Assembly: GCF_900128925.1 (NCBI RefSeq)
Contig: NZ_FQUJ01000013.1
Span: forward strand, 1 to 64,000
DNA from: Modicisalibacter ilicicola DSM 19980
GTDB taxonomy: Bacteria > Pseudomonadota > Gammaproteobacteria > Pseudomonadales > Halomonadaceae
Length of the DNA: 64,000 nt
Direction: 5' to 3'
Shown here: one piece after another, positions 39,634 through 50,727 of the stretch
Layout of the letters: each line of letters begins with the position of its first letter
Numbering within the stretch: position 1 is the first letter of the stretch
Position numbers and translations under genes: made by a program
Notes under the pieces: model-generated
Database searches by the model: none
Told to the model about the DNA's origin: nothing
Seen by the model: only the letters and a program-made list of their open reading frames with translations

Positions 39634-40229
39634 CAGCTCGCCTCCTGATCTTCGCCGACCACGATGACCTGATCGGCTTCGTAACGATAGGGCGGCACCA
39701 CGAGATTGGTGGGTGCCGGCACGCCGGTGAATACGCGCCCGGCTAGATCGAAGGAGGAGCCGTGACACGGGCAGAAGTAGCCACCCGGCCAGTCGCCCCC
39801 CATGTCCGCAGCCCCGGGCTCGGGTCTATAGGAAGGTACGCAGCCGAGGTGGGTACAGATACCGATCAGCACGATGTACTCGGGCTTGATCGACCGCAGC
39901 ACAGGGTCCACGTACTCGGGTTGCTGAGGCACCTCGGAATTGGGATCGCGCAGCTCGGAGGGCTCGATCGCCTTGATACGTTCGATCGCAGCCTCATCGC
40001 GTCGCGCCAACCATACGGGCTTGCCCCGCCACTCGACCGTCATCTGTTGTCCCGGCTCTAGCTTGGACACGTCGACCTCGACCGGGGCCCCTGCTGCCCT
40101 CGCCCTGGCACTGGGTTGCCAAGACGCCAGAAAGGGAACCGCTACCCCTACGGTACCGACCGCACCCACCACGCTGGTCGCACCGATGAGGAAACGGCGT
40201 CGCCCTTTGTTTACGCCGCTATCTGCCAT
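39633..40229 (-). CDS. petA: Rieske iron-sulphur subunit of the bc1 complex
   Basis: 198 residues. An N-terminal twin-arginine-type anchor (KGRRRFLIGATSVVGAVG) suggests Tat-dependent insertion. The [2Fe-2S] ligands are in CTHLGCVP and CPCHGSSFD, followed by the FTGVPAPTNL Pro loop region. It takes electrons from quinol to cytochrome c1. First gene of the operon; the 220-base gap to rpsI includes the rpsI terminator and presumably the pet promoter, which I could not pin down. Confidence 0.96.
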   Translation of the reverse strand: MADSGVNKGRRRFLIGATSVVGAVGTVGVAVPFLASWQPSARARAAGAPVEVDVSKLEPGQQMTVEWRGKPVWLARRDEAAIERIKAIEPSELRDPNSEVPQQPEYVDPVLRSIKPEYIVLIGICTHLGCVPSYRPEPGAADMGGDWPGGYFCPCHGSSFDLAGRVFTGVPAPTNLVVPPYRYEADQVIVVGEDQEAS

Positions 40230-40392
40230 CTTATGGTTTCTCCCATCAACTCACCTGCTATCCACCACGAAAAAAGCAACCTCGCGGCGTACTAGTCACA
40301 AAATGTCGCCATGGTAAAAAAAGCCACCCGACAACACAAGCTGGAGCTCATTTACATGACGCTTAATGCATATTTAACGTACTGAAAAACAT

Positions 40393-40428
40393 AAAAAAAC
40401 GCCCAACCTTGCGAGGCTGAGCGTTTTT
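40393..40428 (-). terminator. Terminator of rplM-rpsI
   Basis: On the minus strand an 11-position stem (ACGCTCAGCCT / AGGTTGGGCGT, two wobbles, loop CGCA) is followed by a T7 run, about 25 bases past the rpsI stop. Confidence 0.9.
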
Positions 40429-40450
40429 GTCGCACCTGGGTCGATGCCCG

Positions 40451-40840
40451 TTAGCGCTTGGAGAACTGAGGACGACGGCGCGCCTTGCGCAGGCCCACTT
40501 TCTTGCGCTCCACCTCGCGAGCATCGCGAGTGACGTAACCTGCTTCACGCAACGGCTTGCGGAACTCTTCGTTGTAGTTGATCAACGCCCGAGTGATGCC
40601 ATGGCGAATGGCGCCGGCCTGAGCGGAACCGCCACCGCCGCTGACGGTGATGTAGGCGTCGAACTGCTCACCGGTCTGGGTCAGCTCCATCGGCTGACGG
40701 ACGACCATCTGGGCCGTGACGCGACCGAAGTAATCGGCCAGTTCGCGGTTGTTGACGGTGATCTTGCCGGTTCCCGGCTTGAGGAACACGCGGGCAGTGG
40801 AGGTTTTACGGCGCCCGGTACCATAGTACTGCTGTGACAT
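40451..40840 (-). CDS. rpsI: 30S ribosomal protein S9
   Basis: 129 residues. The start [16 protein letters not shown] and end [14 protein letters not shown] are the classic S9 termini; the basic C-terminal tail reaches the P-site tRNA. It lies 13 bases after rplM and is closed by a terminator. Confidence 0.98.
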   Translation of the reverse strand: MSQQYYGTGRRKTSTARVFLKPGTGKITVNNRELADYFGRVTAQMVVRQPMELTQTGEQFDAYITVSGGGGSAQAGAIRHGITRALINYNEEFRKPLREAGYVTRDAREVERKKVGLRKARRRPQFSKR

Positions 40841-40853
40841 GACGTAATATCCC

Positions 40854-41282
40854 TTAGAGGTTCAGTTCTTGAGGCTGCTGAGCGGCGTGCGGGTGCTGAT
40901 TGCCAGCATAGACCTTGAGCTTGGAATACATGGCACGACCCAGCGGGCCCTTGGGCAGCATGCCCTTGACGGCGAACTCGATGACACGCTCCGGCGCGTG
41001 GTCGATCATCTTCTCGAAGGACATCGAGCGCAGGCCACCCGGGTAGCCGGTATGACGGTAGTACGTCTTGGCCTGTGCCTTGTTGCCCGTCACACGAACC
41101 TTCTCGGCATTGATCACGACGATGTAATCCCCGGTATCGACATGCGGGGTGTATTCCGGCTTGTGCTTGCCACGCAGGCGGCGAGCAATTTCGGTAGCCA
41201 GACGACCGAGCGTCTTGTCCGCGGCATCGACGACATACCAGTCGCGCTGGACGGACTGCGGCTTAGCACTGAACGTCTTCAT
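40854..41282 (-). CDS. rplM: 50S ribosomal protein L13
   Basis: 142 residues from ATG 41282, identical in length to E. coli L13. Core motifs: [48 protein letters not shown] and [18 protein letters not shown]. The upstream frame extension runs into the leader and promoter and is not coding. In E. coli L13 represses its own operon through the mRNA leader; a hairpin is visible here at 41350-41375. Confidence 0.98.
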   Translation of the reverse strand: MKTFSAKPQSVQRDWYVVDAADKTLGRLATEIARRLRGKHKPEYTPHVDTGDYIVVINAEKVRVTGNKAQAKTYYRHTGYPGGLRSMSFEKMIDHAPERVIEFAVKGMLPKGPLGRAMYSKLKVYAGNQHPHAAQQPQELNL

Positions 41283-41349
41283 GGATTCATCACCAATCGT
41301 TGCATTGGGCCTCGCGCCTCGCGGCGACGGACCATCCCTATTTTTCTTG

Positions 41350-41375
41350 GTTGTCGCCCGTTCGAGGACGACAAC
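41350..41375 (-). promoter_or_regulatory. Hairpin in the rplM mRNA leader
   Basis: GTTGTCG and CGACAAC form a perfect 7-bp stem enclosing 12 bases, about 15 bases after the predicted transcription start and 68 bases before the rplM ATG. It is a candidate site for autogenous control by L13. Confidence 0.45.
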
Positions 41376-41391
41376 TGTCGAGCGAGCGCGC

Positions 41392-41420
41392 ATTGTACAT
41401 GAGCCCTGCGCCAAGGTTAA
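41392..41420 (-). promoter_or_regulatory. rplM-rpsI promoter
   Basis: Minus strand TTAACC (41420-41415) and TACAAT (41397-41392), spacer 17. It lies between the zapE stop and rplM, giving a leader of roughly 100 bases. Confidence 0.65.
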
Positions 41421-41449
41421 GGGGGAATCGCTGCCTCGATGCACTCGTC

Positions 41450-42661
41450 TCAAGGTTGATGGGGAAGCGCCAGATACTCGTGGGACTGCATCTCCTGGAG
41501 TCTCGACAGCGTGCGCTCGAACTCGAAGGAGAGCTTGCCATCGGCGTAGAGGCGCTCGACCGGCACTTCCGCAGACATCAGCAGCTTGACGCCCCGGTCG
41601 TAGAATTCATCGACCATGCTGATGAAGCGTCGCGCCTGGTCGTCGCTATCGCGCCCCATGCGCGGTACGTCCGACACCAGCACGGTATGGAACTCCCGGG
41701 CCAGCTCGATGTAGTCGTTCTGGCTGCGCGGGCCATCGCAGAGCATCTTGAAATCGAACCACACCACGTCGTCATGCTCGCGCCGGGCCGTGAGCACCCG
41801 ACGATTGATCTCGATGGCGGTATCCCTCTCGCCCTCGGTGCCGGCGATCTCGCGGAAGCTGCGCTCCAGGGCACGGACCGCGTCCTTGTCGAGTGGCGCA
41901 TGGAACAGCTCGGCGCGCTTCAGAACCCGCAGGCGATAGTCGATTCCCGAGTCCACGTTGACCACCTCGCAGTGGCGCTTGATCAGCTCGATCGCCGGCA
42001 GGAAACGCGCCCGCTGCAGTCCCTCCTTGTAGAGATCGTCAGGCACGATATTGGAGGTGGTCACCAGCACGACACCCCGGGCGAAGAGCGCCTCGAGCAG
42101 GTTTGCCAGAATCATGGCATCGGTGATGTCCTTGACGAAGAATTCGTCGAAGCAGATCACCCTGGCCTCGTTGGCAAACTTGGCGGCAATCAGGTTCAGG
42201 GGGTTCTTCTCTCCCTTGTAATGCTGGAGTTCGTTGTGCACCCGTTGCATGAAACGATGGAAATGGATACGCAGCTTGTCCGGGAAAGGCAGCGCCTCGT
42301 AGAAGGTATCGACCAGATAGGTCTTGCCCCGCCCCACGCCACCCCAGAAATAGAGCCCCATGACCTCGGGCACCTCCGGCTCGGAAGCCGCACCGCCTTT
42401 CTTGCCGAACAGGCCCGCGACCTTCGACCTCAATCCCTTGTCGCCAGGGGGTGCCGCCAACGACCGTCGCGGGGTGGCCAGCAGATCGTCGTGGAGCCGC
42501 TGCAGGTGGCGAACGGCCTTTTCCTGAGCGGCGTCGTGCTCGAATCCCTGCCGCTTCAGATCATCGCGATAACGCGCCAGGGGCGTGCGAGGCGTCGTGG
42601 CCGCAGCGGTCGTGGAAGAAGTCGTTGTCGCACACATGGGCGGGTCGGCTACCTCGAGCAT
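41450..42661 (-). CDS. zapE: Cell-division ATPase ZapE (AFG1-like)
   Basis: 403 residues of the AFG1/ZapE AAA-like family. Walker [19 protein letters not shown], Walker [17 protein letters not shown] and the sensor [18 protein letters not shown] are in order; the end [24 protein letters not shown] is also characteristic. ZapE associates with the Z ring late in division and under anaerobic growth in E. coli. A second in-frame ATG at 42637 is an alternative start. Divergent from zapG with 184 bases between. Confidence 0.93.
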   Translation of the reverse strand: MLEVADPPMCATTTSSTTAAATTPRTPLARYRDDLKRQGFEHDAAQEKAVRHLQRLHDDLLATPRRSLAAPPGDKGLRSKVAGLFGKKGGAASEPEVPEVMGLYFWGGVGRGKTYLVDTFYEALPFPDKLRIHFHRFMQRVHNELQHYKGEKNPLNLIAAKFANEARVICFDEFFVKDITDAMILANLLEALFARGVVLVTTSNIVPDDLYKEGLQRARFLPAIELIKRHCEVVNVDSGIDYRLRVLKRAELFHAPLDKDAVRALERSFREIAGTEGERDTAIEINRRVLTARREHDDVVWFDFKMLCDGPRSQNDYIELAREFHTVLVSDVPRMGRDSDDQARRFISMVDEFYDRGVKLLMSAEVPVERLYADGKLSFEFERTLSRLQEMQSHEYLALPHQP

Positions 42662-42845
42662 TGATCAATGGAGCGTCCATTATACGTCGGCGAGCCGCTC
42701 GGCGCATGGAACGGCCGAGCATCACCAAGGGCTCATTGACCCCGCTTGCGGCTTGCCCCGTATAATGTGCGTGCCTTGGGCGCACACCACCACCAGCCGC
42801 CCTGCACCTCGAACGAAAGGCTGTCAACAAGACAAGGGGTAAGAC

Positions 42846-43298
42846 GTGTACGAGAGCAACATCGACTGGATCCTGGCCATCGCCAGCTTGCTGGCAGGTA
42901 TCGGCATCGGTGCGCTGGGCTATCACCTGCTCAATGCCAATGTGGCACGCAATCAGAAGGTGCGTCAGCGACTGGCCGAAACCGAGCTCGAGCTCAGCCA
43001 GGTCAGGGACGCCCTCAACGATCACTTCGCCAGCGCTGCCGATCTGGTCAAGAGCATTCAGCGACAGAGCCACGAACTCGAACGGCAGCTGCTCCAGAAC
43101 GCCGAGCGCTTGAGCGACGACGCTCGGCTCAAGCGGCGCCTGAGCGGCGACGGCGACGAAGGCGTCGACACGGAAGCCCCCGAGATGCCCCGTGATTATG
43201 CCGACGGCAATCGCGGCACCCTCTCCGAGGATTTCGGCCTGCACCAGCAGCCCCGGGACGAAGAAGGCACACCGGCGACACAGCCCACACGCTATTGA
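42846..43298 (+). CDS. zapG: ZapG/YhcB (DUF1043) division and envelope protein
   Basis: 150 residues starting at GTG (AAGGGG upstream). One N-terminal membrane helix (WILAIASLLAGIGIGALGYHLL) is followed by a long coiled coil (NQKVRQRLAETELELSQVRDALNDHF). This is the YhcB topology; YhcB/ZapG interacts with elongasome and divisome components in E. coli. The C-terminal 45 residues are acidic and disordered. Convergent with the Nif3-like gene, nine bases apart. Confidence 0.85.
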   Translation: MYESNIDWILAIASLLAGIGIGALGYHLLNANVARNQKVRQRLAETELELSQVRDALNDHFASAADLVKSIQRQSHELERQLLQNAERLSDDARLKRRLSGDGDEGVDTEAPEMPRDYADGNRGTLSEDFGLHQQPRDEEGTPATQPTRY

Positions 43299-43307
43299 CG
43301 TGGGAGT

Positions 43308-44066
43308 TCAGGCCGGGTTGTCGATATCCACAAACCGATGCTCGACCCCATGCTGCCTGGCCAGCCACTCCCCGAGCGCCTGGACGCCATAACGCTCGGT
43401 GGCATGATGGCCCGCAGCGAAGTAGTTGATGCCCATTTCCCGGGCCAGATGCGTGGTCCGCTCCGATATCTCTCCGGAAATGAAGGCATCGACCCCCGCA
43501 TCGCAGGCCAGCCCGATCATGTCCTGGGCCCCGCCGGTGCACCAGGCGACGCGCTCGATTCGGCCCTCGTGGCCGTGTATCACCGTGGGCTCACGACCCA
43601 GGCGCCGGGCCAGATGGTGGCCCAGGGCGGTGCTGTCCATGGCCTCTCCGGGCGCGCCCAGCCACAAGAGCCCCTCGCCCAGGTCGCCATCGGCACACCC
43701 GTGGACGTCAAATCCCAGCTCCGCAGCCAGACAGGCGTTGTTGCCCAGCTCCCGATGCGCATCCAGGGGGAGATGATAGGCCAGCAGATTGATGTCGTTC
43801 CCGAGCAGGGTGGCCAGGCGACGGCGCTTCATCCCGGTGACCGCCACCGGCTCGTTCTTCCAGAAGTAGCCATGGTGGACGAGCAGCAGATCGGCGTCCC
43901 AGGCCACGGCCTCGTCGAGCAAAGCCTGACAGGCGGTGACACCGCTCATGACGCGACTAACCCGGGAACGGCCGGCTACCTGAAGCCCGTTGAGGGTATA
44001 GTCCCTGAAGTCGCCGGGGCGCAGCAGGTCGTCGCAGACACGCACCAGTTGATCGCAAGCTATCAT
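43308..44066 (-). CDS. Nif3-like dinuclear metal centre protein (YbgI family)
   Basis: 252 residues from ATG 44066 with GGAGG six bases upstream. Metal ligands are visible in LLVHHGYFWKNE (His-His), YHLPLDAHRELGNNA (His and Asp) and the C-terminal FAAGHHATERYG (His and Glu), the pattern of the NIF3/YbgI fold. Members have been linked to GTP cyclohydrolase-type or tRNA-related roles, none settled, so I leave the symbol empty. The upstream frame extension runs into the gap that holds a miniature element. Confidence 0.9.
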   Translation of the reverse strand: MIACDQLVRVCDDLLRPGDFRDYTLNGLQVAGRSRVSRVMSGVTACQALLDEAVAWDADLLLVHHGYFWKNEPVAVTGMKRRRLATLLGNDINLLAYHLPLDAHRELGNNACLAAELGFDVHGCADGDLGEGLLWLGAPGEAMDSTALGHHLARRLGREPTVIHGHEGRIERVAWCTGGAQDMIGLACDAGVDAFISGEISERTTHLAREMGINYFAAGHHATERYGVQALGEWLARQHGVEHRFVDIDNPA

Positions 44067-44152
44067 CGGTCTCCTCCGGGCAGTCGACACCCTGCAGTGA
44101 TACACTTCGGGCCATTGTAGCGATACGTTCCAGTCGCTTCGAGCCACCTTGA

Positions 44153-44299
44153 TTAGGCGCTGTCTGAAAAGTCGGTGAGCGAAGTCCAGACAAGGCAAAA
44201 ATTGGCGAAAGAACGGAGTTTACGTGTTGTAAATGAGTATCTTGAGACAATTTTTAACGCCGTATGGGCAAGCGCAGACACTTTTCAGACAATGCCTAA
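44153..44299. mobile_element. Miniature inverted-repeat element upstream of degS
   Basis: 147 bp bounded by TTAGGCGCTGTCTGAAAAGT and its inverted partner (two mismatches in 20), flanked by TGA on both sides (44150-44152, 44300-44302). A TA duplication inside these ends is the other reading. Inner arms AAAAATTG (44197-44204)/CAATTTTT (44248-44255) and an apex TTTAC/GTAAA (44219-44233) fold it as a single hairpin. The apex and some flanks match the element at 9673-9893 although terminal repeats differ. It has no transposase and offers a spurious in-frame ATG (44175) to degS. Confidence 0.82.
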
Positions 44300-44327
44300 T
44301 GAACCGCTTCCGAACCAAGGACCCTGC

Positions 44328-45569
44328 ATGCGTCGCTTCCTCAAGCCGCTCATCTGGCCCGTGATCAGCGGTGTGCTCCTGGCCATCGTCCTGCTTGATC
44401 AGTTTCCTCAGCTGCTCGGCACCCAGGCCCCGCAGGCACCCGATCGGCAGCCGCTGCTGCAGCAACCCGCCCCCGGCCCGGAGGAGGCGGGCGAGATAGC
44501 CTCCTCGCTGAAATCGACCGCCGTATCGCGCCCCCCGCCGGAACTGCTCGAGGCAGCGCCGCTATCGCGCCAGTCGGGGCCCGCCAGCTATGCCGAGGCA
44601 GTCGACAAGGCGGCACCGGCTGTCGTCAACATCTACTCGTCCCGGGTGGTCGAACGCGAGCAGCATCCCTTGATGTCGGACCCCTTCTTTCGCCAGTTCT
44701 TCGGCGACGAGATGCCCAGCCGTCAGCGCATGCTGTCCAGCCTGGGCTCCGGCGTCATCGTCAGCGAGGAAGGGTACGTGTTAACCAACCACCACGTGAT
44801 TCGCGGTGCCGACCAGATCCAGGTGGCACTGCGGGACGGTCGCGAGACACTGGCCAAGGTGATCGGCACCGACCCGGAAAGCGATCTGGCCGTGCTCAAG
44901 ATCGACCTCGACGACCTGCCGATCATCACCCTGGTGGACTCGGAGAGCGCGGAGGTCGGCGACGTCAGCCTGGCGATCGGCAACCCCTTCGGAGTCGGGC
45001 AGACCGTCACCATGGGCATCATCAGCGCCACCGGGCGCAATCAGCTGGGCCTCTCCGCCTACGAGGACTTCATTCAGACCGATGCGGCCATCAATCCGGG
45101 CAACTCCGGGGGAGCATTGATCAATGCCGAGGGCGCCCTGGTGGGCATCAATACCGCCATCTTCTCGCGATCCGGGGGTTCCCAGGGCATCGGCTTCGCC
45201 ATTCCGGCCAACGTGGCCCGAGAGATTCTCGACGAGCTGGTGAGGCATGGCCGGGTGATTCGCGGCTGGCTGGGCCTGGAGGTCCAGGAGATCACCTCGG
45301 ACCTGGCGGCCTCCTTTGGCTTGAACGCCGCCCAGGGGGTGGTGGTCGCCAGCGTCCTGCCGGAAAGCCCTGCCCAGCGGGCCGGCGTCCAGCAGGGTGA
45401 CGTGCTGCTCTCCATCAACGGCAAGCCGATCCTCGACCCCCGGGTGGCCATGGCCGATATCGCCGATGTCGAACCCGACACCACCCTGCCCGTCAAGCTG
45501 ATGCGCAATGGCGAGACGCTGCAGGTCGAGATCGAGGTAGGCGAACGCCCCGTGCCCCTGGAACGCTGA
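44328..45569 (+). CDS. degS: Periplasmic serine protease DegS/AlgW (HtrA family, one PDZ)
   Basis: 413 residues from ATG 44328 (AAGGA seven bases upstream). N-terminal membrane anchor (PLIWPVISGVLLAIVLL) is followed by a trypsin-like domain with catalytic His156 (TNHHV), Asp186 (SDLAVLK) and Ser260 (NPGNSGGA), and one PDZ domain (from about 290). A single PDZ domain plus a membrane anchor fits DegS/AlgW, which starts RseA/MucA cleavage in the sigma-E envelope-stress response. A Pro-rich linker of about 50 residues after the anchor is longer than in E. coli DegS (355 total). Starting at 44175 would translate the inserted miniature element. Confidence 0.92.
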   Translation: MRRFLKPLIWPVISGVLLAIVLLDQFPQLLGTQAPQAPDRQPLLQQPAPGPEEAGEIASSLKSTAVSRPPPELLEAAPLSRQSGPASYAEAVDKAAPAVVNIYSSRVVEREQHPLMSDPFFRQFFGDEMPSRQRMLSSLGSGVIVSEEGYVLTNHHVIRGADQIQVALRDGRETLAKVIGTDPESDLAVLKIDLDDLPIITLVDSESAEVGDVSLAIGNPFGVGQTVTMGIISATGRNQLGLSAYEDFIQTDAAINPGNSGGALINAEGALVGINTAIFSRSGGSQGIGFAIPANVAREILDELVRHGRVIRGWLGLEVQEITSDLAASFGLNAAQGVVVASVLPESPAQRAGVQQGDVLLSINGKPILDPRVAMADIADVEPDTTLPVKLMRNGETLQVEIEVGERPVPLER

Positions 45570-45591
45570 CGAGGCGCGTCGCCTGGCGGGT

Positions 45592-46914
45592 TCATGGCTC
45601 GATACGGTTCTCCGCGGAACGCGCATGGGCCGTCAGCGACTCTCCCCGGGCCAGCACCGAGGCGGTGCGACCCAGTGCCGAAGCGCCCTCGGCGGAGCAC
45701 TCGATCAGCGACGAGCGCTTCTGGAAATCGTAGACACCCAAGGGTGACGAGAAGCGCGCGGTGCCCGAGGTGGGCAGCACATGATTGGGGCCGGCACAGT
45801 AGTCGCCCAGCGCCTCGGCGGTGTGGCGCCCCAGGAAGATGGCCCCCGCATGACGGATGCCGGGCAGCCAGTCGCGCGGCCCGGCGACGGACAGTTCCAG
45901 GTGTTCCGGTGCGATACGGTTGATCAGCTCGACCGCCTCGTCACGATCCCGGCACAGGATCGAGGCGCCCCGGGCGGCCAGGGACTGGCGGATGATCGCC
46001 TCGCGCTCCATGGTGGGGAGCAGGCGTTCGATGGCCTCTTCGACGGCCGCGAGGTGCTCGCGCTCCCAGCCGACCAGTATCGCCTGGGCGTCCTCGTCGT
46101 GTTCGGCCTGGGAAAACAGGTCCATGGCCAGCCATTCGGGATCGGTACCGCCATCGGTGACCACCAGGATTTCAGAGGGCCCCGCAATCATGTCGATGCC
46201 CACCTGGCCGAATACCGCACGCTTGGCGGTGGCCACGTAGATGTTGCCCGGCCCGACGATCTTGTCGACCCGCGGCACCGTCTCAGTGCCGTAGGCCAGA
46301 GCGGCCACGGCCTGGGCGCCGCCAACGGTGAAGACCTGGTCGACCCCGGCTAGGTGTGCGGCAGCGAGCACCAGTTCGTTGAGCACGCCATCCGGTGTCG
46401 GCACCACCATGATGATCTCGCGCACCCCGGCGACATGCGCCGGAATCGCGTTCATCAATACCGACGACGGATAGGCGGCCTTGCCTCCGGGTACGTAGAT
46501 GCCGGCACGGTCCAGCGGCATGACCTGCTGCCCCAGCAGGGTGCCGTCGGCCTCGGTGTAGTGCCAGGATTCGGGTTTCTGGTGCTCGTGGTAGACGCGA
46601 ATGCGCTCGGCGGCATGGGCCAGGGCATCCCGCTGTTCATCGGGCAAGCCCGCGTAGGCCTGACGCAGGCGATCCGCGCTCAGGATCAGCTCGCCCACGC
46701 CGGAGACGGCAAGGCGGTCGAAGCGATTCGTGGCCTCGACCAGGGCGGCATCGCCACGCGTGCGCACGGCAGCGATGATCTCGTCCACCCGGTGCCGCAC
46801 ATCGGCATCCGAGACGCCTTCCCAGGCCAGCAGGGCGTTCAAGGAGGCATCGAAATCCGCATCGGCGGTGGACAGTCGGGTCAGCGATACATCGGACGTC
46901 GCCTTGTCGGCCAT
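45592..46914 (-). CDS. hisD: Histidinol dehydrogenase HisD
   Basis: Last two oxidations of histidine synthesis (histidinol to histidine). 440 residues, zinc- and NAD-dependent. Characteristic segments: [56 protein letters not shown] and the ISLE-type SVAGP region, with [16 protein letters not shown] and [23 protein letters not shown]. It lies 50 bases after hisG. The hisG-hisD pair next to murA, away from other his genes, is the arrangement in Pseudomonas. Confidence 0.96.
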   Translation of the reverse strand: MADKATSDVSLTRLSTADADFDASLNALLAWEGVSDADVRHRVDEIIAAVRTRGDAALVEATNRFDRLAVSGVGELILSADRLRQAYAGLPDEQRDALAHAAERIRVYHEHQKPESWHYTEADGTLLGQQVMPLDRAGIYVPGGKAAYPSSVLMNAIPAHVAGVREIIMVVPTPDGVLNELVLAAAHLAGVDQVFTVGGAQAVAALAYGTETVPRVDKIVGPGNIYVATAKRAVFGQVGIDMIAGPSEILVVTDGGTDPEWLAMDLFSQAEHDEDAQAILVGWEREHLAAVEEAIERLLPTMEREAIIRQSLAARGASILCRDRDEAVELINRIAPEHLELSVAGPRDWLPGIRHAGAIFLGRHTAEALGDYCAGPNHVLPTSGTARFSSPLGVYDFQKRSSLIECSAEGASALGRTASVLARGESLTAHARSAENRIEP

Positions 46915-46964
46915 GGGTCACCTCACGAAGTTGTTTCATTCAGGCCAGGAGAATCGCTTTCCTT

Positions 46965-47612
46965 TCAACAGGCAGCACGGCGAGCGACGACCGCCGACTG
47001 CAGGCGCTCGATCAAGGGCTTGAGCAGCTGATGCTTCATGGTCATCGAGGCCTTGTTGACCACCAGCCGTGTGCTGATCTCCTCGATCAGTTCCCGAGGC
47101 TCCATGCCATTGGCGCGCAGTGTATTGCCGGTATCGACGATGTCGACGATCTCGTCGGCCAGGTTCATCAGCGGCGCGAGCTCCATGGCGCCATAGAGCT
47201 TGACCACCTCTGCCTGGATGCCCTGCTCGGCATAGTAGCGTCGGGCCACGTTGACGAACTTGGTCGCCACCCGGCGCCTGGCATGACTGGCCTGGGTACC
47301 GGAGACGCCCGCGGTCATCAGGCGACAGCGGGCGATTTCCAGATCCAGGGGCTCATAGAACCCCTCGGCGCCATGCTCGAGCAGCACGTCCTTGCCCGCG
47401 ACCCCGAGGTCGGCGGCCCCCAGCTGCACATAGGTGGGCACGTCCACGGCACGGATGACCACCAGCTTGACGTGATCCAGGTTGGTATCGAAGAGCAGCT
47501 TGCGGCTGCTGCCGAGAGCCTCGAGCGGCTCGATGCCGGCGTCTGACAGCAGCGGCAGGGTCTCATCGAGGATGCGCCCCTTGGAGAGGGCCAGTATCAA
47601 TTGCTTGCTCAT
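46965..47612 (-). CDS. hisG: ATP phosphoribosyltransferase HisG, short form
   Basis: First step of histidine synthesis. 215 residues, so the short form lacking the C-terminal regulatory domain; such enzymes require the partner HisZ, whose gene is not in this window. Motifs: [63 protein letters not shown] and [14 protein letters not shown] (PRPP loop). Confidence 0.95.
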   Translation of the reverse strand: MSKQLILALSKGRILDETLPLLSDAGIEPLEALGSSRKLLFDTNLDHVKLVVIRAVDVPTYVQLGAADLGVAGKDVLLEHGAEGFYEPLDLEIARCRLMTAGVSGTQASHARRRVATKFVNVARRYYAEQGIQAEVVKLYGAMELAPLMNLADEIVDIVDTGNTLRANGMEPRELIEEISTRLVVNKASMTMKHQLLKPLIERLQSAVVARRAAC

Positions 47613-47643
47613 AGGTCGCTACTTGAGAAGAGTTCGAAAAGCC

Positions 47644-49174
<1,531 letters not shown>

Positions 49175-49251
49175 GGGTCGGGTGACTCCTGTGGTTTGTG
49201 GGTCGACGACCGCCCATGGTAATGAAAAGCGTCAGCGATGGCGATGGGGCT

Positions 49252-49590
49252 TCAGTCCAGCGCCTCGACCATCCCCTGGGAGAGCAGACGATCGAGCCCT
49301 GCCATGGCCGTCACGCGAGACAGGGGCGATGAAAGACGCACCGACTCGACCACCAGGGATCGGCGTCGGGCGCAGCGCAACCACTCCAGCATGACACTGA
49401 GCACGGCGCTGCTGGCCTGGCCGACACGGCTGAGATCGAAGGCGACGCGACTGCCTTCCGCCTGCTGATCCAGCCAGTCGCAACCTGCCGTCGCCAGCGC
49501 CGTGGCGGCATCGAAACCGGCTTCGCCGCTGGCGGACAGGACGTTGTCCGCCACCTCGAGCCGGGCCTCGCCGTCGAGCAGCAGGGTCAC
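49252..49590 (-). CDS. mlaB: STAS-domain protein MlaB
   Basis: 112 residues from GTG 49590, which overlaps the mlaC stop by GTGA. Single STAS domain (VAFDLSRVGQASSAVLSVMLEWLR includes the Ser-Ser of the typical VDSA/G site, here QASSA). MlaB binds the MlaF ATPase and is needed for activity of the MlaFEDB transporter. An ATG further upstream would read mlaC out of frame. Confidence 0.9.
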   Translation of the reverse strand: MTLLLDGEARLEVADNVLSASGEAGFDAATALATAGCDWLDQQAEGSRVAFDLSRVGQASSAVLSVMLEWLRCARRRSLVVESVRLSSPLSRVTAMAGLDRLLSQGMVEALD

Positions 49591-50240
49591 GCACTGCCTC
49601 CCTGCTCGAGTTCCTCGGTGCCCACTTCCGGCGACCAGTTGTCGATGACCGCGTCGTAATCGCGATTGTTCTCGCGCATGGCCTGATCGAACTGGTTGCG
49701 GAAGGTCAGGCCGAGATTGATGCCGTTGACGATGACATTGACCACCTTCCACTGCCCATCGTGCCGGCGCAGGCTGTAGCTGACCGGGTAGACCTGCCCA
49801 TCACTGGCCACGACCTCCATGTCGACGCTCGCCTGATCGCCGGAACCGACGCCCTGGCTCTCCAGTACCCGCAATTCCCGGTAGTCGAAGGTCACCAGTC
49901 CCTTGGCGTAGGTGTCGATCAGGGTGTTCCGGAAGGTCTCCACGAAACGCGAACGCTGCTCGGGGGTCGCGTTGCGGAAATAGCGCCCCATGACACTGGC
50001 GCCGATGTAACGAAAGTCGGCGACGCCCTCGAGATTCTCGTCGACCAGCGCCTCGAGTTCGCCCGGGTGCTGCTGGAAGTAGTCTCTGCGGCCCTCGATC
50101 TTGCTCATCAGCTCGTCGATGCTGTCGCGGATGGCCTGATCGGGAGACGACTGTGCCTGCGCCGGAGTGAGGAAAAGCGCCAGGACGATCAGCAGCAAGG
50201 CCTGCAGGCCGTGTTTGAAAGCGGGCAAGGACATGTTCAT
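49587..50240 (-). CDS. mlaC: Periplasmic phospholipid shuttle MlaC
   Basis: 217 residues. Signal peptide (LLLIVLALFLTPAQAQ) is cleaved after AQA. The mature domain (FRYIGASVMGRYFRNATPEQRSRFVETFRNTLIDTYAKGL) is the Tol_tol_Ttg2/MlaC fold that carries a phospholipid between MlaA at the outer membrane and the inner-membrane complex. ATG 50240 is preferred because GGAG lies five bases upstream. Confidence 0.94.
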   Translation of the reverse strand: MNMSLPAFKHGLQALLLIVLALFLTPAQAQSSPDQAIRDSIDELMSKIEGRRDYFQQHPGELEALVDENLEGVADFRYIGASVMGRYFRNATPEQRSRFVETFRNTLIDTYAKGLVTFDYRELRVLESQGVGSGDQASVDMEVVASDGQVYPVSYSLRRHDGQWKVVNVIVNGINLGLTFRNQFDQAMRENNRDYDAVIDNWSPEVGTEELEQGGSA

Positions 50241-50262
50241 GGAGTCTCCAGGGTATGCTCGG

Positions 50263-50727
50263 TCAATCGTTGACCATGTTGGACACGAATTGCTGGATGA
50301 GTTCTTCCAGCACCAGGGCCTGCTGGGTGTCGTGGATGGTATCGCCATCCTTCAGGGTTTCCGGGTCGCCGCCCACGGTAAGGCCGACGTACTGCTCGCC
50401 CAGCAATCCCGAGGTGAGGATGGCAGCGGTGGTATCCCGGGACAGCTCTCCTTCGAGTTCGGCGTCCAGCTCCATGGTGACCCGGGCATCGAACCACTCC
50501 TTCTCCAGTTCGACCGCCGTGACCTGACCTATCTGGACCCCGGCCATGGTCACCCTGGAACGCGGCTTCAGACCGCCGATGTTGGCGAAATCGGCCTGCA
50601 GGGTGAAGGTGTCGCTGGCGACACCGGAGCCCAGGCCACTGACCCGCAGACCCAGGAAGACCAGCCCCAGGATACCCGCCAGCATGAACAGGCCGACGCC
50701 AAACTCCATCATCTTGCTACGCTTCAT
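50263..50727 (-). CDS. mlaD: Mla system MCE-domain protein MlaD
   Basis: 154 residues: N-terminal membrane helix (FGVGLFMLAGILGLVFLGLRV) and one MCE domain (FTLQADFANIGGLKPRSRVTMAGVQIGQV) that forms the periplasmic hexamer through which lipid passes. ATG shares its A with the mlaE stop (TGATG). Confidence 0.95.
   Translation of the reverse strand: MKRSKMMEFGVGLFMLAGILGLVFLGLRVSGLGSGVASDTFTLQADFANIGGLKPRSRVTMAGVQIGQVTAVELEKEWFDARVTMELDAELEGELSRDTTAAILTSGLLGEQYVGLTVGGDPETLKDGDTIHDTQQALVLEELIQQFVSNMVND

Noticed and set aside
41300-42664. 454-residue open frame antisense to zapE
   Set aside because: Same explanation; zapE on the minus strand has full Walker motifs.
44175-44327. 51-residue N-terminal extension of DegS
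   Set aside because: It lies within the inserted miniature element and lacks a ribosome-binding site; the ATG at 44328 has AAGGA and begins the conserved membrane anchor.
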